The notes under the pieces are model-generated. The model searched no databases. It saw nothing but the letters and a program-made list of their open reading frames with translations, and was not told the DNA's origin. The position numbers were made by a program, and so were the translations under genes. A DNA stretch of 64,000 bases from Rhodobacter sp. GTDB taxonomy: Bacteria > Pseudomonadota > Alphaproteobacteria > Rhodobacterales > Rhodobacteraceae. Below are positions 63,243-64,000 of the stretch, one piece after another (the first letter of the stretch is position 1; every line of letters begins with the position of its first letter). Where the stretch lies: NCBI GenBank assembly GCA_027490955.1, contig JAIXXB010000033.1, positions 1 to 64,000 of the forward strand. Reading direction: 5' to 3'.

Positions 63243-64000
63243 TGGGCATACCGCTTGCGCCAGCCCATGATCCTGCGCGCGCCCCGCATATTCCCGTTTT
63301 GCTGCGCCCCTTGCTGGGCGCTGTCGCCCCTGTGGCGGGGGTTTGGGTGGATGGCACCTTTGGTGCGGGGGGCTATGCGCGCGGGCTGCTGATGGCGGGC
63401 GCATCCAAGGTGATTGGCATTGACCGCGACGAAACCGCCATTGCGGCGGCGGCCCCGATGCAGGCCGAATTTGGCCCAAGGCTGGTGCTGCGCCTTGGCA
63501 CGTTTTCGCAATTGGATGTTCTGGCAGATGCGGCGCTCGATGGCGTGGTGCTGGATTTGGGCGTCTCGTCGATGCAGATCGACCAAGCCGAACGCGGCTT
63601 TTCCTTTCAAAAAGATGGCCCGCTGGATATGCGCATGGGGCAAAGCGGGGCTTCGGCGGCGGATATGGTGGCCAGCGCCTCTGAATCGGCGCTGGCGGAT
63701 ATTTTGTTTCATTTCGGCGAGGAACGCGCCGCGCGCCGCATTGCCCGCGCCATTGTCGAGGCGCGCGCCCGCGCCCCTATCACCCGCACGCTGGAACTGG
63801 CCGAGATCATCGCCAAATGCCTGCCCCGCCCAAAACCTGGCCAAAGCCATCCTGCCACCCGCAGTTTTCAGGCGCTGCGCATTGCGGTCAATGGCGAGTT
63901 TGACCAGCTAGTGGCCGCCCTCTCGGCAGCCGAGCGCGCGCTCAAACCAGGGGGCATGCTGGCGATTGTCACCTTTCATTCATTAGAAGATCGCGTGGTC
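63242..64000 (+). CDS. rsmH: 16S rRNA (cytosine-1402-N4)-methyltransferase RsmH, N-terminal part
   Basis: RsmH (MraW) methylates C1402 of 16S rRNA in the decoding site. The first 253 residues are seen; the window ends inside the gene. Family motifs are present: [31 protein letters not shown] (AdoMet-binding), [37 protein letters not shown] and, near the edge, [12 protein letters not shown]. It is coupled to mraZ by a one-base overlap, as at the head of the dcw cluster in other bacteria. Confidence 0.95.
   Translation, partial: MGIPLAPAHDPARAPHIPVLLRPLLGAVAPVAGVWVDGTFGAGGYARGLLMAGASKVIGIDRDETAIAAAAPMQAEFGPRLVLRLGTFSQLDVLADAALDGVVLDLGVSSMQIDQAERGFSFQKDGPLDMRMGQSGASAADMVASASESALADILFHFGEERAARRIARAIVEARARAPITRTLELAEIIAKCLPRPKPGQSHPATRSFQALRIAVNGEFDQLVAALSAAERALKPGGMLAIVTFHSLEDRVV

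Overview
The window is chromosomal DNA from an alphaproteobacterium, most probably a member of the Rhodobacterales (Rhodobacter/Paracoccus/Roseobacter relatives). The evidence is high GC with dense, often overlapping genes; a heterotetrameric sarcosine oxidase operon; a phaZ/phaC-phaP-phaR polyhydroxyalkanoate cluster; dnaG next to rpoD; PleD with DUF3572; a DUF1127 gene followed by hairpins with CCUCCUCCC loops, as in the CcsR small RNA locus of Rhodobacter sphaeroides; and GANTC (CcrM-type) sites concentrated before rpoD. No rRNA, CRISPR array or prophage was seen.

Layout. 0-0.8 kb: tail of an IS5-family transposase, a gene-poor stretch and tRNA-Glu. 0.9-8.5 kb: recJ, glpX, a small protein gene, an exported protein with a compact subtilase, homoserine dehydrogenase, a lipoprotein and a pirin. 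8.6-11.8 kb: three Tad-type pseudopilin/TadG-like genes. 12-17.9 kb: soxB-x-soxD-soxA-soxG, where x is an unrelated membrane protein gene inserted into the operon. 17.9-21.9 kb: dnaG and rpoD. 21.9-23.1 kb: a repeat-rich island with a YefM/YoeB toxin-antitoxin pair flanked by two identical 91-bp triple-hairpin repeats. 23-28 kb: LMW phosphatase, UPF0262, hisD, metG and an orphan ImuA-like gene. 28-31.3 kb: two lipoproteins, a desaturase, a Nudix hydrolase and DUF983. 31.5-33.8 kb: an EF-hand protein, ECF sigma factor, membrane anti-sigma candidate and CnrX-like sensor. 33.9-45.3 kb: PleD, DUF3572, HAD phosphatase, MttB-like methyltransferase, DUF4153, H-NOX-like protein with a diguanylate cyclase, glpK and thrS. 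45.4-51.9 kb: alpha/beta hydrolase, the PHA cluster and a LysR regulator. 52-60.1 kb: a small EF-hand protein, pyruvate carboxylase, a drug-efflux MFS protein and a UvrD/PcrA helicase. 60.2-64 kb: CcsR-like small RNA array with DUF1127, mrp, and the start of the division/cell-wall cluster (mraZ, rsmH).

How the genes work together. Sarcosine oxidase and an MttB-family methyltransferase fit catabolism of methylated amines into C1-folate. PhaZ/C/P/R form a self-regulated carbon-storage unit, with exact CTGC-N3-GCAG dyads upstream of phaC and phaP. Two GGDEF proteins with intact I-sites, one behind an H-NOX-like protein, give c-di-GMP signalling. The ECF cluster looks like a CnrYXH-type metal or envelope sensing unit with a Ca-binding candidate target. 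The points most worth a second look are the triple-hairpin repeats around the toxin-antitoxin pair, the GANTC cluster before rpoD, the CcsR-like hairpin array, the 10-bp phased TGGG boxes upstream of mraZ, and the foreign-looking gene inside the sox operon.
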